Shown here: positions 8,700 to 17,859 of the stretch, in pieces
How positions within the stretch are numbered: the stretch's first letter is position 1
Layout: every line of letters starts with the position of its first letter
Source of the DNA: Moritella viscosa
Lineage (GTDB): Bacteria > Pseudomonadota > Gammaproteobacteria > Enterobacterales > Moritellaceae
Direction: 5' to 3'
DNA: 64,000 nucleotides
Assembly: GCA_000953735.1 (NCBI GenBank)
Contig: LN554852.1
Coordinates: forward strand, 3,483,846 to 3,547,845
Notes under the pieces: generated by a model
Database searches by the model: none
What the model was told of the DNA's origin: nothing
What the model saw: the letters and a program-made list of their open reading frames with translations, nothing else
Translations under genes and position numbers: made by a program

Positions 8700-9515
8700 T
8701 TAAACAGACGCAGGCAGTGCTGCAGAAACAATAAATTGGCGACCATTAACAGCCAGCATCTCGGTATCAACATCATAGACTTGTTTAATTGAATCTACGG
8801 TTAACACTTTACTCGCAGAGCCCTGCCCAACAACGGTACCAGCATTTAATAGCAGTACTTCAGAAGCATGATTAAGAGCGAGATTAAGATCATGGATAGA
8901 TGCAATGATCGTAACGCCTTGTTCTGAAAATTCTCTTAACATCTGTAGCACTTCAATTTGATGCTTTAAATCAAGCCCTGTTAATGGTTCATCCAATAAA
9001 CATAAAATCGATTGTTGATTTAATAACGGTGATACTTGTACTAATGTACGGGCAATAAGCACCCGCTGCCATTCACCACCCGACAATTGATCGCAATTAC
9101 GCTCAACCAGCTTGGTGATATCTAATCGAGATAATAATTGATTTATCACCCGACATGCTTCTTCATCTTCAAGGTTAATACCCAGAGGGTGTAAACCCAA
9201 AGCAACAAACTGATAAACCGGAATGGCGAAAGGTGGCGGAGATACTTGCGGTAACCAGACACGCTGGCGAGCCAACTTAGCAATAGGATAAGACGAAATA
9301 GAATGTTCAGCTAATAAGTAAGCACCTTTACATGGCTGTACATGACCAGCTAAGATGGAGAGTAATGTACTTTTACCACTGCCATTAGGCCCTAATAAAA
9401 ACAAACAGCTCCCTTTATTTATCGATACATTAATATCATGTAATCGCTGCTGATAGTTAACATCGGTTAACGTTAATATTGGAGATGTCCCCATCGTATA
9501 TTTTAATTTATCCAT
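8700..9515 (-). CDS. btuD: vitamin B12 ABC transporter ATPase BtuD
   Basis: This 271-residue ABC ATPase shows Walker A LLGPNGSGKSTLL, the signature LSGGEWQRV, Walker B LCLLDEPLTGLD, and the switch His in IASIHDLN. It follows a BtuC-type permease by 12 bases on the same strand, giving a B12 importer core. Neither btuF nor btuB is in the window. An internal Met at residue 8 is an alternative start. Confidence 0.85.
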   Translation of the reverse strand: MDKLKYTMGTSPILTLTDVNYQQRLHDINVSINKGSCLFLLGPNGSGKSTLLSILAGHVQPCKGAYLLAEHSISSYPIAKLARQRVWLPQVSPPPFAIPVYQFVALGLHPLGINLEDEEACRVINQLLSRLDITKLVERNCDQLSGGEWQRVLIARTLVQVSPLLNQQSILCLLDEPLTGLDLKHQIEVLQMLREFSEQGVTIIASIHDLNLALNHASEVLLLNAGTVVGQGSASKVLTVDSIKQVYDVDTEMLAVNGRQFIVSAALPASV

Positions 9516-9527
9516 AATGATATGTAG

Positions 9528-10547
9528 CTATACTACTTGCTTTCGCAACAGTAAATAGATGAAAAAAGGGGCGCCTAAGCTTGCCGTGATCGCCCCTACA
9601 GGTAACTCCGCGGTTGCAAACATACTACGAGCAATTAAATCCGCAAGTAATAAAAAAGCCGCCCCCAACAATGCTGAAGCAGGTACAAGAAAACGTAATT
9701 GACTCGTCACTAATATACGTAAAATATGCGGGATCACTAACCCAATAAAACTAATTACACCCGCCATCGATACAGACACTCCGGTGAGTACAGCCACACA
9801 TAAAATAAGCTGAATACGTAATTTAGGAACATCAATACCCGATTGAAAGGCACCCAGCTCACCAAACTGTAAAAGGTTCAGCGCATCAATACGGCACATG
9901 ATCCACAAAAAACTAAAACTCAAAGGAATGACGGCAATATAAATAAGTTCAGATCCATATGCTAAATTACCCATCATCCAATACAGCATTTGTCGCATGC
10001 TACTGTCATCTGAAAAATACAACAGCCAAGTCATAATGGCACCAGAAAAGATCCCGATCGCAACGCCAAGTAATAAGATCTTTGTGGTGGGTAAGTTATT
10101 CTTTGTCACTCGATAAAGTAAATACGTGACTAAGCTTGCCCCGATAAAAGCCGATAATGGTAAAATATAATGCTGTAGGCCCGCCCACTGTGGGAACAAA
10201 GTATCAAGGAAGACAATAGATAACACAGCAAACAAACTAGCAAACGATGAAATGCCGATAACGCCAGGCTCTGCTAACGAATTAGCGAGTAACACTTGCA
10301 AGATACAGCCAGCAACAGCTAACGCAGCGCCAACTAAAATTGCAGTTACAATACGTGGGAAACGTAAATCAAATAACACTTGTTGCTGTAAAGGTGATAA
10401 ACCATCAAAAATATCATTAACGCTAATATTGAAACGGCCAGAGGCAAGCGAAATTAAAATAACGGCAATAAGAAAAATAAATAAAAATATCAGAGTGCTT
10501 CGACTTTTTAGTGTACTTGCACGCTGTAGCTTAAGCAGGTCGATCAT
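9528..10547 (-). CDS. btuC: vitamin B12 ABC transporter permease BtuC
   Basis: This 339-residue FecCD-family permease has about ten transmembrane helices. Segments such as LRFPRIVTAILVGAALAVAG, QMLYWMMGN, GFIGLVIPHILR-like SFIGLVIPHILRIL, and AELPVGAITASLGAPFF match BtuC better than siderophore permeases. It is transcribed with btuD. The roughly 100-base upstream space before seqA is too short for a typical cobalamin riboswitch and I see none. Confidence 0.88.
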   Translation of the reverse strand: MIDLLKLQRASTLKSRSTLIFLFIFLIAVILISLASGRFNISVNDIFDGLSPLQQQVLFDLRFPRIVTAILVGAALAVAGCILQVLLANSLAEPGVIGISSFASLFAVLSIVFLDTLFPQWAGLQHYILPLSAFIGASLVTYLLYRVTKNNLPTTKILLLGVAIGIFSGAIMTWLLYFSDDSSMRQMLYWMMGNLAYGSELIYIAVIPLSFSFLWIMCRIDALNLLQFGELGAFQSGIDVPKLRIQLILCVAVLTGVSVSMAGVISFIGLVIPHILRILVTSQLRFLVPASALLGAAFLLLADLIARSMFATAELPVGAITASLGAPFFIYLLLRKQVV

Positions 10548-10649
10548 AATTTAAGAAAGGATATAGAAGGATAAAATAGACAAGGTATCTCAAATAATGT
10601 CAGCGTGAAGCTTAAGCACATTTTAGATACCCTGTCAGAAGGCTGCGAA

Positions 10650-11264
10650 TTAGATTGATTGACTTACAGCATCAATCAGCGCATGGGTATAGCCCATTTC
10701 AGCCATTAGTTGTGTAATGATATTACGTTTACGCCCCGTATTAGTGTTAGTAATAACCCAATATGGCGTATTCTCAATATGGCGAGGTTTAGTCGTACTA
10801 CCAGCACTTAACAATTCACTTTCCGATTTTGCAAAGTAAATACGTTTACGGCCTTTAATATCAGTCGCACTATCAAACTCTTTCGGGTTTTCTGCATATA
10901 ATACAGATAATATCTGTATAAATTTAGTCACCGAAACAGTCGTCTCTTTAAATTTCTTATTTTTAATAAGCTTATCGATACTGGCTGGCAGTGTAGAATG
11001 GCTGACAACCACAGGCTCTACAACAATCGGTGCAGATACAGGTGTCGGCTCTACTACTGCCGGTGAATTAGTTACCGTTTGCTTAGTCTCACTGTTGATG
11101 TTCTCTACAGGCTGTGGCAATACTTCAACATTTGTTAAATCTGCACAGTCACTATCAGGTACACCAAGTAAGCGACGTAAAATATCTGATGCACTTTCGC
11201 CAATATCTTTCGTTTGACTAGCAATATAACGATATAGGTCGTCTTCAAGCTCGATCATCTTCAT
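10650..11264 (-). CDS. seqA: replication initiation regulator SeqA
   Basis: This 204-residue protein begins MKMIELEDDLYRYI, the SeqA multimerisation domain. A variable Pro/Val/Thr-rich linker (about 45-95) follows, then the hemimethylated-GATC-binding domain (about 95-204) with KGRKRIYFAKSE and RHIENTPYWV. SeqA sequesters newly replicated origins and represses dnaA. The linker is longer than in the 181-residue E. coli protein. It is divergent from ybfF, as in E. coli. Confidence 0.95.
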   Translation of the reverse strand: MKMIELEDDLYRYIASQTKDIGESASDILRRLLGVPDSDCADLTNVEVLPQPVENINSETKQTVTNSPAVVEPTPVSAPIVVEPVVVSHSTLPASIDKLIKNKKFKETTVSVTKFIQILSVLYAENPKEFDSATDIKGRKRIYFAKSESELLSAGSTTKPRHIENTPYWVITNTNTGRKRNIITQLMAEMGYTHALIDAVSQSI

Positions 11265-11434
11265 ATTTAACTAGTAAATCCTTGCTTATAAATTTAGTTT
11301 AATTATACCTTGTGAATAGATTTCTCTCTATGCTTATAGAAAAAATATTACCTCTGTGATGCATTTATCAACAATTCATACACGACAATGACGTAATTAT
11401 TGCGGTAGAATCAGCCACAATAACGGAGAGATAT

Positions 11435-12202
11435 ATGTTACTTAATCACAAAATATACGGTCAGGGTGATCCTGTTATCGTTATCCATGGCTTATTTGGC
11501 AGTGCAACAAACTTGGGCATGCTAATTAAACAATTAAAAACGGATCATCAAGTGATCGCAGTTGATGTTCGAAACCATGGTCTATCTATGCGTCATAATA
11601 GTATGCATTATGATGATATGGCAAATGATATTATTCAGCTGATGGATCATTTGACGATCGAACAGGCGCATCTAGTCGGTCATTCAATGGGTGGTAAGAT
11701 CGCCATGCGAACAGCGCTTAATTTCCCTACCCGCGTAACCAGTTTAGCGATAGCCGATATTGCACCAGTTAATTACCCACCTCGACACGATAACGTCTTC
11801 GCAGGATTAAAAAACATTCCACTTGGCGATATTACCACACGTAGTGAAGCACAATCAAAGCTTGCCGAATATGTAGAAGAAGCAGGTGTTCAACAGTTTT
11901 TATTGAAAGGATTATATAAAAATGAGCAAGGACGATTTGATTTTCACTACGCGCTAGATACTATTATTTCTCAATACGATTCTATTTCTGACTGGCCGGA
12001 AATAAATAAACAGTATGATAAACCAGTACTATTTATTAAAGGCATGAATTCTGACTACATAACCAATGACCATAAACCAGCTATCGCTAAATATTTTCCA
12101 CAAGCGAAGGCAAAACTAATACAAGGCACTGGGCACTGGTTACATGCAGAAAAACCGATGATATTTAACAAAATAATAGTCGATTTTTTATTTAGTCATT
12201 AG
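11435..12202 (+). CDS. ybfF: YbfF-type alpha/beta hydrolase (esterase)
   Basis: This 255-residue cytoplasmic hydrolase has the oxyanion segment VIHGLFGSATNLG, the nucleophile elbow GHSMGG, and a C-terminal catalytic His in GTGHWLHAEKP. It matches YbfF, an acyl-CoA/ester hydrolase with unclear physiological substrate. ATG at 11435 has GGAGAG upstream. It keeps the seqA-ybfF divergent arrangement. Confidence 0.9.
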   Translation: MLLNHKIYGQGDPVIVIHGLFGSATNLGMLIKQLKTDHQVIAVDVRNHGLSMRHNSMHYDDMANDIIQLMDHLTIEQAHLVGHSMGGKIAMRTALNFPTRVTSLAIADIAPVNYPPRHDNVFAGLKNIPLGDITTRSEAQSKLAEYVEEAGVQQFLLKGLYKNEQGRFDFHYALDTIISQYDSISDWPEINKQYDKPVLFIKGMNSDYITNDHKPAIAKYFPQAKAKLIQGTGHWLHAEKPMIFNKIIVDFLFSH

Positions 12203-12272
12203 CCACATTGTGATATATTTGCACATTCGTACTCTAAGTAGATACTGTTACGTACTTTAGGTGAACATTGTT

Positions 12273-12488
12273 ATGTTGTATGAATACATTGACTTAATTG
12301 AATCTGTCGGCACTAAATTGTTCTTTGTTGTGCTGTTTTTCTTAATTGGCATGGCAATTCACGACGTACTAAAAAAAGGTAACGTACCTCAGTTGGGACG
12401 TATGGCTGTTTGGTTTGTACTCTGCTTTGGTATGGCTGGTTTTGTTTTTAAAGAAGTATTGATCACTGTCTGGGAAACCCAGATTTAA
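12273..12488 (+). CDS. DUF2788 family small membrane protein
   Basis: This 71-residue protein has two predicted transmembrane segments (about 14-32 and 44-64) separated by a short polar loop (KKGNVPQLG). I place the start at ATG 12273 because TTTAGGTGA lies 8 bases upstream; an in-frame GTG at 12261 would sit inside that ribosome binding site. The function is unknown. It lies between ybfF and ybfE, a place with no counterpart in the E. coli cluster. Confidence 0.75.
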   Translation: MLYEYIDLIESVGTKLFFVVLFFLIGMAIHDVLKKGNVPQLGRMAVWFVLCFGMAGFVFKEVLITVWETQI

Positions 12489-12524
12489 TAATTTCATCGT
12501 ATTAACTGCAATGGCGAATATAAC

Positions 12525-12797
12525 GTGGCAAAGGAAAGTTTCGATAGAACGACGATTGACCTTTTTGCTGAAGAAAAGCGTGCTGGAAGACCCAAAACCA
12601 ATCCGCTATCACGTAAAGAGCAGTTGAAACAGAATAAACGTAATCAATTAAGCCGAGATAAGGCTAATGGATTCAAACGTATTGAATTAAAGGTCGAACA
12701 AGACTTGTTTGATATGTTAAATATAAAAGCAAAAAGTGCTAATATGACGCGCAGTGAATATATACAACAATTACTGCAAACACATATAGCGCAATAA
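12525..12797 (+). CDS. ybfE: YbfE-like LexA-regulated protein (CopG-like)
   Basis: This 90-residue basic protein has a conserved head (DRTTIDLFAEEKRAGRPK, PLSRKEQLKQNKRNQL) and a C-terminal ribbon-helix-helix-like segment (ANMTRSEYIQQLLQ). The start is GTG at 12525, giving MAKE as in homologues; the ATG at 12511 is out of frame. In E. coli ybfE is an SOS gene upstream of fldA. I find no clear LexA box here, and the role is unknown. Confidence 0.85.
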   Translation: MAKESFDRTTIDLFAEEKRAGRPKTNPLSRKEQLKQNKRNQLSRDKANGFKRIELKVEQDLFDMLNIKAKSANMTRSEYIQQLLQTHIAQ

Positions 12798-12829
12798 GTT
12801 TAAATTAAAACTATTAGGATAATTTAAGA

Positions 12830-13357
12830 ATGGCTAGCGTAGGCTTATTTTTTGGTAGTGACACTGGTAACACTGAAGTAGTTGCTAAGATGATCCAGAA
12901 ACAACTGGGTAAAAAACTTGTTGATGTTAAAGATATAGCAAAATCAACAACGACAGATATTAACGAGTTCAGCCTATTAATTTTAGGTATTCCAACTTGG
13001 TATTATGGCGAATCTCAATGTGATTGGGATGATTTTATGCCTTCACTAGAAGAAATTGATTTTTCTGATAAGCTAGTTGCAATCTTTGGTTGTGGTGACC
13101 AAGAAGATTACGCTGAGTACTTCCTTGATGCAATGGGCACATTACGTGACGTTGTTGAAGCAAAAGGCGGTACATTAATCGGTGAATGGTCAACTGAAGG
13201 TTATGATTTCGAAGCATCGAAAGCACTCACAGATGACAACCACTTTGTTGGTTTAGGTATTGATGAAGATCGTCAACCAGAACTAACAGCAGAACGTGTT
13301 GAAGCTTGGGTAAACCAAATCCACAGCGAAATGTGTCTTGCAGAACTAGAAGACTAA
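12830..13357 (+). CDS. fldA: flavodoxin I
   Basis: This 175-residue long-chain flavodoxin has the FMN phosphate loop GSDTGNTE near the N-terminus and aromatic FMN stacking loops (PTWYYGE and GCGDQEDYAEYF). It donates low-potential electrons to radical-SAM enzymes and reductases. It follows ybfE by 32 bases and precedes the fur locus, as in E. coli, with one inverted gene between. Confidence 0.95.
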   Translation: MASVGLFFGSDTGNTEVVAKMIQKQLGKKLVDVKDIAKSTTTDINEFSLLILGIPTWYYGESQCDWDDFMPSLEEIDFSDKLVAIFGCGDQEDYAEYFLDAMGTLRDVVEAKGGTLIGEWSTEGYDFEASKALTDDNHFVGLGIDEDRQPELTAERVEAWVNQIHSEMCLAELED

Positions 13358-13369
13358 TCTTTTAGTTTA

Positions 13370-13420
13370 TACCCTAATAATTTTTAGCTGCATAATCAGC
13401 AGCTAAAAATAATGAGGGTA
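13370..13420. repeat. 22-bp imperfect inverted repeat downstream of fldA
   Basis: TACCCTAATAATTTTTAGCTGC is followed, after a 7-base loop, by its near-exact reverse complement (three mismatches). The inner 11 bp are perfect. It could act as a two-way transcript end for fldA and the converging DUF4442 gene, or be a palindromic repeat element. There is no U tail. Confidence 0.65.
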
Positions 13421-13424
13421 TATC

Positions 13425-13469
13425 AAGTAAAGGGTAAAGTGGTGTTTTACCGTTATTTACCTTTTACTT
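13425..13469. repeat. second adjacent inverted repeat
   Basis: AAGTAAAGGGTAAA (13425-13438) pairs with TTTACCTTTTACTT (13456-13469) with one mismatch, immediately after the first palindrome. Two consecutive stem-loops in one intergenic space resemble an extragenic palindromic repeat unit. Confidence 0.55.
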
Positions 13470-13510
13470 CTACTTATCCCTTTCTCCAATACAGCCATAC
13501 TAACGCGTTA

Positions 13511-13999
13511 TTATGCGACCGCAGTTTCAGATAAACAGTACTTTTCTTTTTTACGAATATATAATGTACGTTTTATCTTCGCGACTTCCGTACCATTTGC
13601 ATCTTTAATTAACACATCAAACTGTGGAAATATTTTCCTACCCGTTTTTGTTGCGTCTCTAATATCAGCTATCTGTTGAGGGCTCAGCTCGAATTCAGCC
13701 AGTAATCGTTCCTTACCGGGTGCAATGTATTCAATTTCAGCTGCTTTATCCCACACAACGTATTCTTTACCTAAAATACCCATGAACATAAGTGGATAAA
13801 TCGGATCTGTCATCGAAAACATACTTCCACCATACTGAGTACGATTCGCATTCTTGTTCCACCAACGGAACTTTAGTGATACGCTACAACGTAGGTAATC
13901 CGCTGATAATTCATCAATACGAATACCAGCCCCACGAAAAGGGGGCCACATATTAAGACCTGATTGAATCACTTTTGAATATTTAAATAATTGTTGCAT
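13511..13999 (-). CDS. DUF4442 / hotdog-fold thioesterase-like protein
   Basis: This 162-residue protein has the DUF4442 hotdog signature (NRTQYGGSMFSMTDP ... WDKAAEIEY ... TLYIRKK). I choose ATG 13999 because GTGGGG precedes it at proper spacing; a TTG frame extends further but has no support. The family is related to acyl-CoA thioesterases; the substrate is unknown. It sits inverted between fldA and fur. Confidence 0.75.
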   Translation of the reverse strand: MQQLFKYSKVIQSGLNMWPPFRGAGIRIDELSADYLRCSVSLKFRWWNKNANRTQYGGSMFSMTDPIYPLMFMGILGKEYVVWDKAAEIEYIAPGKERLLAEFELSPQQIADIRDATKTGRKIFPQFDVLIKDANGTEVAKIKRTLYIRKKEKYCLSETAVA

Positions 14000-14180
14000 T
14001 ACATCCCCACTAAACAACAATAGGCCGAACCAGACCAGAAGAATGCAAGATTAACACTTAATTTTTTGTATTTAAATCCCGCTTTAACAAATATGAGGTT
14101 TATTGTTTTTGCGTCTCGTCATATAATGGTTAAGAATGTAAAGAAAATATACTTTTCTCTATTTTAAAAATGAGTACGTT

Positions 14181-14606
14181 ATGACTGATAGAAAAACCGC
14201 ATTAAAAAAAGCAGGATTAAAAATAACACTGCCAAGAATCAAAATTTTAGAATTATTACAACTCCCTAGCAGTCAGCATACCAGTGCCGAAGAACTATAC
14301 AAACAATTGCTCAGCAAAGGTGAGGAAATTGGGCTTGCGACAGTATATCGGGTTCTTAACCAATTTGATGACGCAGGTATTGTTACTCGCCATTATTTTG
14401 AAGGCGGTAAGTCTGTTTTTGAGCTTGCAACTCAAAACCACCATGACCACCTTGTATGCCTTGACTGTGGCCACGTAATTGAATTCCATGATGACCTGAT
14501 CGAAGATCGCCAACGTGGCATTGCAGCAGAAAATGATATGACATTACAAGCCCACAGTTTATACTTGTATGGCCGTTCATTAGATGGCAAGTGTAATCAT
14601 AAATAA
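14181..14606 (+). CDS. fur: ferric uptake regulator Fur
   Basis: This 141-residue iron-responsive repressor has a winged helix (LKITLPRIKILELL, LATVYRVLNQFDDAGIV) and a metal-binding dimerisation domain with HHDHLVCLDCGHVIEF and a C-terminal Cys/His (GKCNHK). A TATAAT -10 box is visible at 14122-14127. Together with fldA it preserves the classic fldA-fur neighbourhood. A strong hairpin terminator follows. Confidence 0.97.
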   Translation: MTDRKTALKKAGLKITLPRIKILELLQLPSSQHTSAEELYKQLLSKGEEIGLATVYRVLNQFDDAGIVTRHYFEGGKSVFELATQNHHDHLVCLDCGHVIEFHDDLIEDRQRGIAAENDMTLQAHSLYLYGRSLDGKCNHK

Positions 14607-14630
14607 TTACGCACTAAACAGTAGATAAAC

Positions 14631-14659
14631 AAAAAGGAGCCTATAGCTCCTTTTTTTTG
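14631..14659 (+). terminator. intrinsic terminator after fur (possibly bidirectional)
   Basis: GGAGC-CTATA-GCTCC (14636-14650) is followed by eight T on the plus strand and preceded by five A, so it also works as a backup for glnS on the minus strand. Confidence 0.9.
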
Positions 14660-14667
14660 CCTTTAAA

Positions 14668-14702
14668 TAACACCAAGAAATAAATATTATTCCTTGGTGT
14701 TA
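14668..14702 (-). terminator. hairpin downstream of glnS
   Basis: A 10-bp stem TAACACCAAG/CTTGGTGTTA with a 15-base loop starts 21 bases after the glnS stop. The tail is only partly T-rich, so it probably acts together with the adjacent fur terminator. Confidence 0.4.
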
Positions 14703-14722
14703 CGTGAGTCCTATAAAAAGAC

Positions 14723-16369
14723 TTAGCCGCGTAAAGATACTGTACGGTTAAATACAAGTTTATCCGCTGTTGAATCTTTACTGTCTGCACAGAAGTAACC
14801 TTCACGTTCAAACTGGTATGCGCTTGCAGGTTGTGCAGCAACAAGGCCCGGTTCAACTTTAGCTGTTTTGATAACAACTAATGACTCTTCATTCAATGCT
14901 TCTTCTAATGTTTCAACACTTGCAGGATCTTCTATTTTAAATAGGCGATCATAAACACGTACTTCCGCATCAACAGCATCAGCAGCTGATACCCAATGAA
15001 TAACACCTTTCGCTTTACGACCATCACTTGGGTTCTTACCTAGTGTTTCATCATCGTAAGTACAGTGAATTTCAATGATATTACCCGTATCATCTTTTAC
15101 AACTGCATCGGCTCTTACAATGTATGCATTGCGTAAGCGAACTTCTTTACCTAATACTAAACGTTTATATTTCTTGTTCGCTTCTTCACGGAAATCCGCA
15201 CGATCAATAAATAGTTCACAACTAAATGGTAACGTACGAGAACCCATATCTAGTTTAGGATGCGCAGGAGCAATTAATTGCTCGGTTTGATTTTCTGGAT
15301 AATTAGTAATGACTAATTTAACCGGATCAAGAACCGCCATTGCACGTGGTGCTGAATCTTCAAGATCTTCACGGATACATGCTTCTAGCATCCCCATTTC
15401 GATCGTATTGATTTGTTTAGTCACACCAATACGTTTACAAAATTCACGAATTGACGCAGCTGTATAACCACGACGACGTAAACCAGCAATTGTTGGCATA
15501 CGTGGATCATCCCAACCACTTACATGGTTTTCTGTCACTAATGCATTAAGCTTACGCTTAGACATCATCGTATATTCAATATTCAAACGTGAAAATTCAT
15601 ATTGACGTGGACGACAATCGATTGAGATATTGTCTAATACCCAATCATAAACACGACGGTTGTCTTGGAATTCTAATGTACAGATAGAGTGAGAAATACC
15701 TTCTATCGCATCAGAAATACAATGCGTGAAATCGTACATTGGATAAATGCACCATTTATCACCTGTTTGGTGATGATGTGCACGTTTAATACGATAGATA
15801 ACGGGATCACGCATACACATGAACGATGACGCCATGTCAATTTTTGCACGTAGACAACATTCACCATCAGCAAAACCAGCATCACGCATTTTGTTAAATA
15901 GCGCGAGATTTTCTTCAATGCTCGTTTCACGATACGGGCTATTTTTACCCGGTTTATTTAGCGTACCACGGTATTCGCGTGTTTCTTCTGCATTCAAGAA
16001 ACAAACATAAGCTTTACCCACTTGAATCAGTTCAACGGCATACTCAAATAATTTATCAAAGTAATTAGATGAGTAGCGTACTTCACCATCCCAATTAAAA
16101 CCTAACCATTTTACGTCTTCTTGAATGGCATGAACGTAATCAATGTCTTCTTTTTCTGGGTTAGTATCATCAAAACGTAGATTACACTGTCCCTGGTAAT
16201 CGTCAGCAATACCAAAGTTCAAACAAATAGATTTGGCATGACCAATATGCAAAAAGCCGTTCGGCTCTGGCGGAAAACGCGTATGCACATTCGTATGTTT
16301 GCCGGAATTTAAATCTTCATCAATAATCTGACGAATAAAGTTCGTTGGGCGTACTTCAGCCTGACTCAT
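14723..16369 (-). CDS. glnS: glutaminyl-tRNA synthetase
   Basis: This 548-residue class I aminoacyl-tRNA synthetase has the HIGH motif ([15 protein letters not shown]), the KMSKS-type loop MMSKRKL, and the glutamate/glutamine-type catalytic core, followed by two anticodon-binding beta-barrels. Length matches the E. coli enzyme (554). Translation starts at ATG 16369 with AGG upstream. It converges with fur. Confidence 0.97.
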   Translation of the reverse strand: MSQAEVRPTNFIRQIIDEDLNSGKHTNVHTRFPPEPNGFLHIGHAKSICLNFGIADDYQGQCNLRFDDTNPEKEDIDYVHAIQEDVKWLGFNWDGEVRYSSNYFDKLFEYAVELIQVGKAYVCFLNAEETREYRGTLNKPGKNSPYRETSIEENLALFNKMRDAGFADGECCLRAKIDMASSFMCMRDPVIYRIKRAHHHQTGDKWCIYPMYDFTHCISDAIEGISHSICTLEFQDNRRVYDWVLDNISIDCRPRQYEFSRLNIEYTMMSKRKLNALVTENHVSGWDDPRMPTIAGLRRRGYTAASIREFCKRIGVTKQINTIEMGMLEACIREDLEDSAPRAMAVLDPVKLVITNYPENQTEQLIAPAHPKLDMGSRTLPFSCELFIDRADFREEANKKYKRLVLGKEVRLRNAYIVRADAVVKDDTGNIIEIHCTYDDETLGKNPSDGRKAKGVIHWVSAADAVDAEVRVYDRLFKIEDPASVETLEEALNEESLVVIKTAKVEPGLVAAQPASAYQFEREGYFCADSKDSTADKLVFNRTVSLRG

Positions 16370-16589
16370 TCCTTACCTCAAACAGTAAATTTTTAATAAA
16401 ATAGTGAACAATGATCTATCAAAATTGCCTCAGACACAACAACTAAATGCTAATGCAGGTCAGTTTGGCTTGTTCAAGGGTAATTAACCTTACTCTTAAT
16501 ACAATCACCATCACAACACTGTTTAAAACGTCACCAGCCGCAGATTTATTACCTAGACTCAGGATAACTTAATAATAGCGGAAAATAGT

Positions 16590-16970
16590 ATGTATAAATG
16601 GTCAATTTCACCCGGCTTTACATTAATCGAATTGCTTATAACTATGGCCATCGTGGCTATTTTAGCCGGTATAGGGCTCCCTAATTACCAACACTACACG
16701 TTAAAAACACATCGTGATCAAGCCAAAATGACATTAACAACAATTAGCTTATTAGAAACCGATAATTATAGTCGGCATCACGAATATATTGAATTGCATA
16801 ATTTAGCGATTGATCTTAGTAGTGAAACTTACCAATACAGCATAAAGATCACAGCAAATAATCAGTACCAAGTGATTGCGACAGCGATAGGTAATCAGCG
16901 CAGTGATAGCCACTGCCGAAAATTGAGTTTAGACCATAATTTAACGCGATTACCGAAAGTATGTTGGTAA
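16590..16970 (+). CDS. orphan type IV pilin-like (PilE-type) protein
   Basis: This 126-residue protein has a short leader and a prepilin peptidase site SPG|FTLIELLITMAIVAIL, with the conserved Glu5 and hydrophobic alpha1 helix of type IV pilins and pseudopilins. Two C-terminal Cys (SHCRKL, KVCW) could form the pilin D-loop disulphide. It is short and has no pilus biogenesis genes beside it. It could be a minor pilin or pseudopilin. Confidence 0.8.
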   Translation: MYKWSISPGFTLIELLITMAIVAILAGIGLPNYQHYTLKTHRDQAKMTLTTISLLETDNYSRHHEYIELHNLAIDLSSETYQYSIKITANNQYQVIATAIGNQRSDSHCRKLSLDHNLTRLPKVCW

Positions 16971-16992
16971 TAAAAGAAGATATATAGAAAGT

Positions 16993-17015
16993 AGCCTTAT
17001 CTAAATAATAAGGCT
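16993..17015. other. hairpin between converging pilin-like and rfaH genes
   Basis: AGCCTTAT-loop-ATAAGGCT is a perfect 8-bp stem with a 7-base loop placed between two convergent genes. No T run follows on either strand, so a terminator role is only possible. Confidence 0.35.
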
Positions 17016-17029
17016 GAACTTACGATGAA

Positions 17030-17554
17030 TTACTGTTGGTTTTCTGATTTATTTTTAATTTCAGCGTTAGCAACACTCATTGTCGTCGTTTTGTTAATTA
17101 GGTTAATCAATAGCATTGAACGCTCTAATCCATCTTTGCATTGATAAATAGCCTCAATACCTTTAAAAGCACCGTCCTGAATAATCACTTTTTCGCCTTC
17201 GGTAAATAAGGTGACTTCAATTTCAGATTTATCTCGACATTGTTGTTTTGCTTTTAGCTCTGCAACCAAATTATCAGGTACTTTGGTATAATTTGCACCG
17301 CACTTAACAAAATCAATAACCCCACGGGTAGAACGAATACTATTAAAATTAGCCGTCTGCGTATCAATTTCAACAAATAAATAATTAGGAAAAATGACCA
17401 CATCTTTACATACAAGTTTATTTCGTACTTTTTTTTCCATTTTCATCGTTGGATAAAAACTTTTAATCCCTTGATTTTTAAGATTAGTTTGAGCTCTAAT
17501 TTCTTCCTTTCCTTTGCAGTACAGCAAGTACCACTCATTTTTACTTTCCATCAT
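17030..17554 (-). CDS. rfaH: transcription antitermination protein RfaH
   Basis: This 174-residue NusG paralogue has an N-terminal NGN domain (EWYLLYCKGKEEIRAQTN, FPNYLFVEID) and a C-terminal KOW-like domain (FTEGEKVIIQDGAFKGIEA). RfaH rather than NusG is indicated by the length and the NGN sequence. It recruits to ops-paused polymerase to express long envelope operons. I see no ops element nearby, so its targets lie elsewhere. Confidence 0.88.
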   Translation of the reverse strand: MMESKNEWYLLYCKGKEEIRAQTNLKNQGIKSFYPTMKMEKKVRNKLVCKDVVIFPNYLFVEIDTQTANFNSIRSTRGVIDFVKCGANYTKVPDNLVAELKAKQQCRDKSEIEVTLFTEGEKVIIQDGAFKGIEAIYQCKDGLERSMLLINLINKTTTMSVANAEIKNKSENQQ

Positions 17555-17859
17555 TTAAACTTGATTATCCTAACCATGATTACAATCCAATATTACGTTA
17601 AAAAATATTAAATTAAAGTCTAAATTAGAATCAGCATTAAATGCACATATATCAACCATAAATAACCATAAGAATAACATACAGTTAACATTGATAAGAC
17701 AAATGTTGAACAAGGACTAAAATTATGTAGACTGAGCTCTTATAATTGATTTTTACACTTGTTAACAACTAGTAAAAGGGATATAAAAGAATGAATAATC
17801 TGATAATAGAGCAATTATCAGCATAAAATTATAAAAACAAATATAAAACAGGCGATATT
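17555..17859. other. rfaH / peptide transporter intergenic region
   Basis: This 305-base AT-rich spacer separates the divergent rfaH and POT transporter genes and must hold both promoters. The notable content is a perfect stem-loop and an 11-codon leader frame at 17791-17826, listed separately. Confidence 0.6.
17791..17826 (+). other. possible 11-codon leader peptide over a perfect hairpin
   Basis: ATG at 17791 opens a frame encoding MNNLIIEQLSA and stopping at 17826, 33 bases before the transporter start. A GGG-containing purine run lies about 11 bases upstream. The frame covers a perfect 8-bp palindrome (CTGATAAT at 17800-17807, ATTATCAG at 17814-17821). This could be a translated leader, an operator or chance. 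Confidence 0.3.

Noticed and set aside
10548-10649. Cobalamin riboswitch upstream of btuC
   Set aside because: The space is only about 100 bases and lacks the conserved B12-box; I see only a loose GGTATCT/AGATACC inverted repeat.
12203-12272. LexA box before the DUF2788/ybfE genes
   Set aside because: CTGTTACGTACTTTAG has only one good half-site, so I did not call it.
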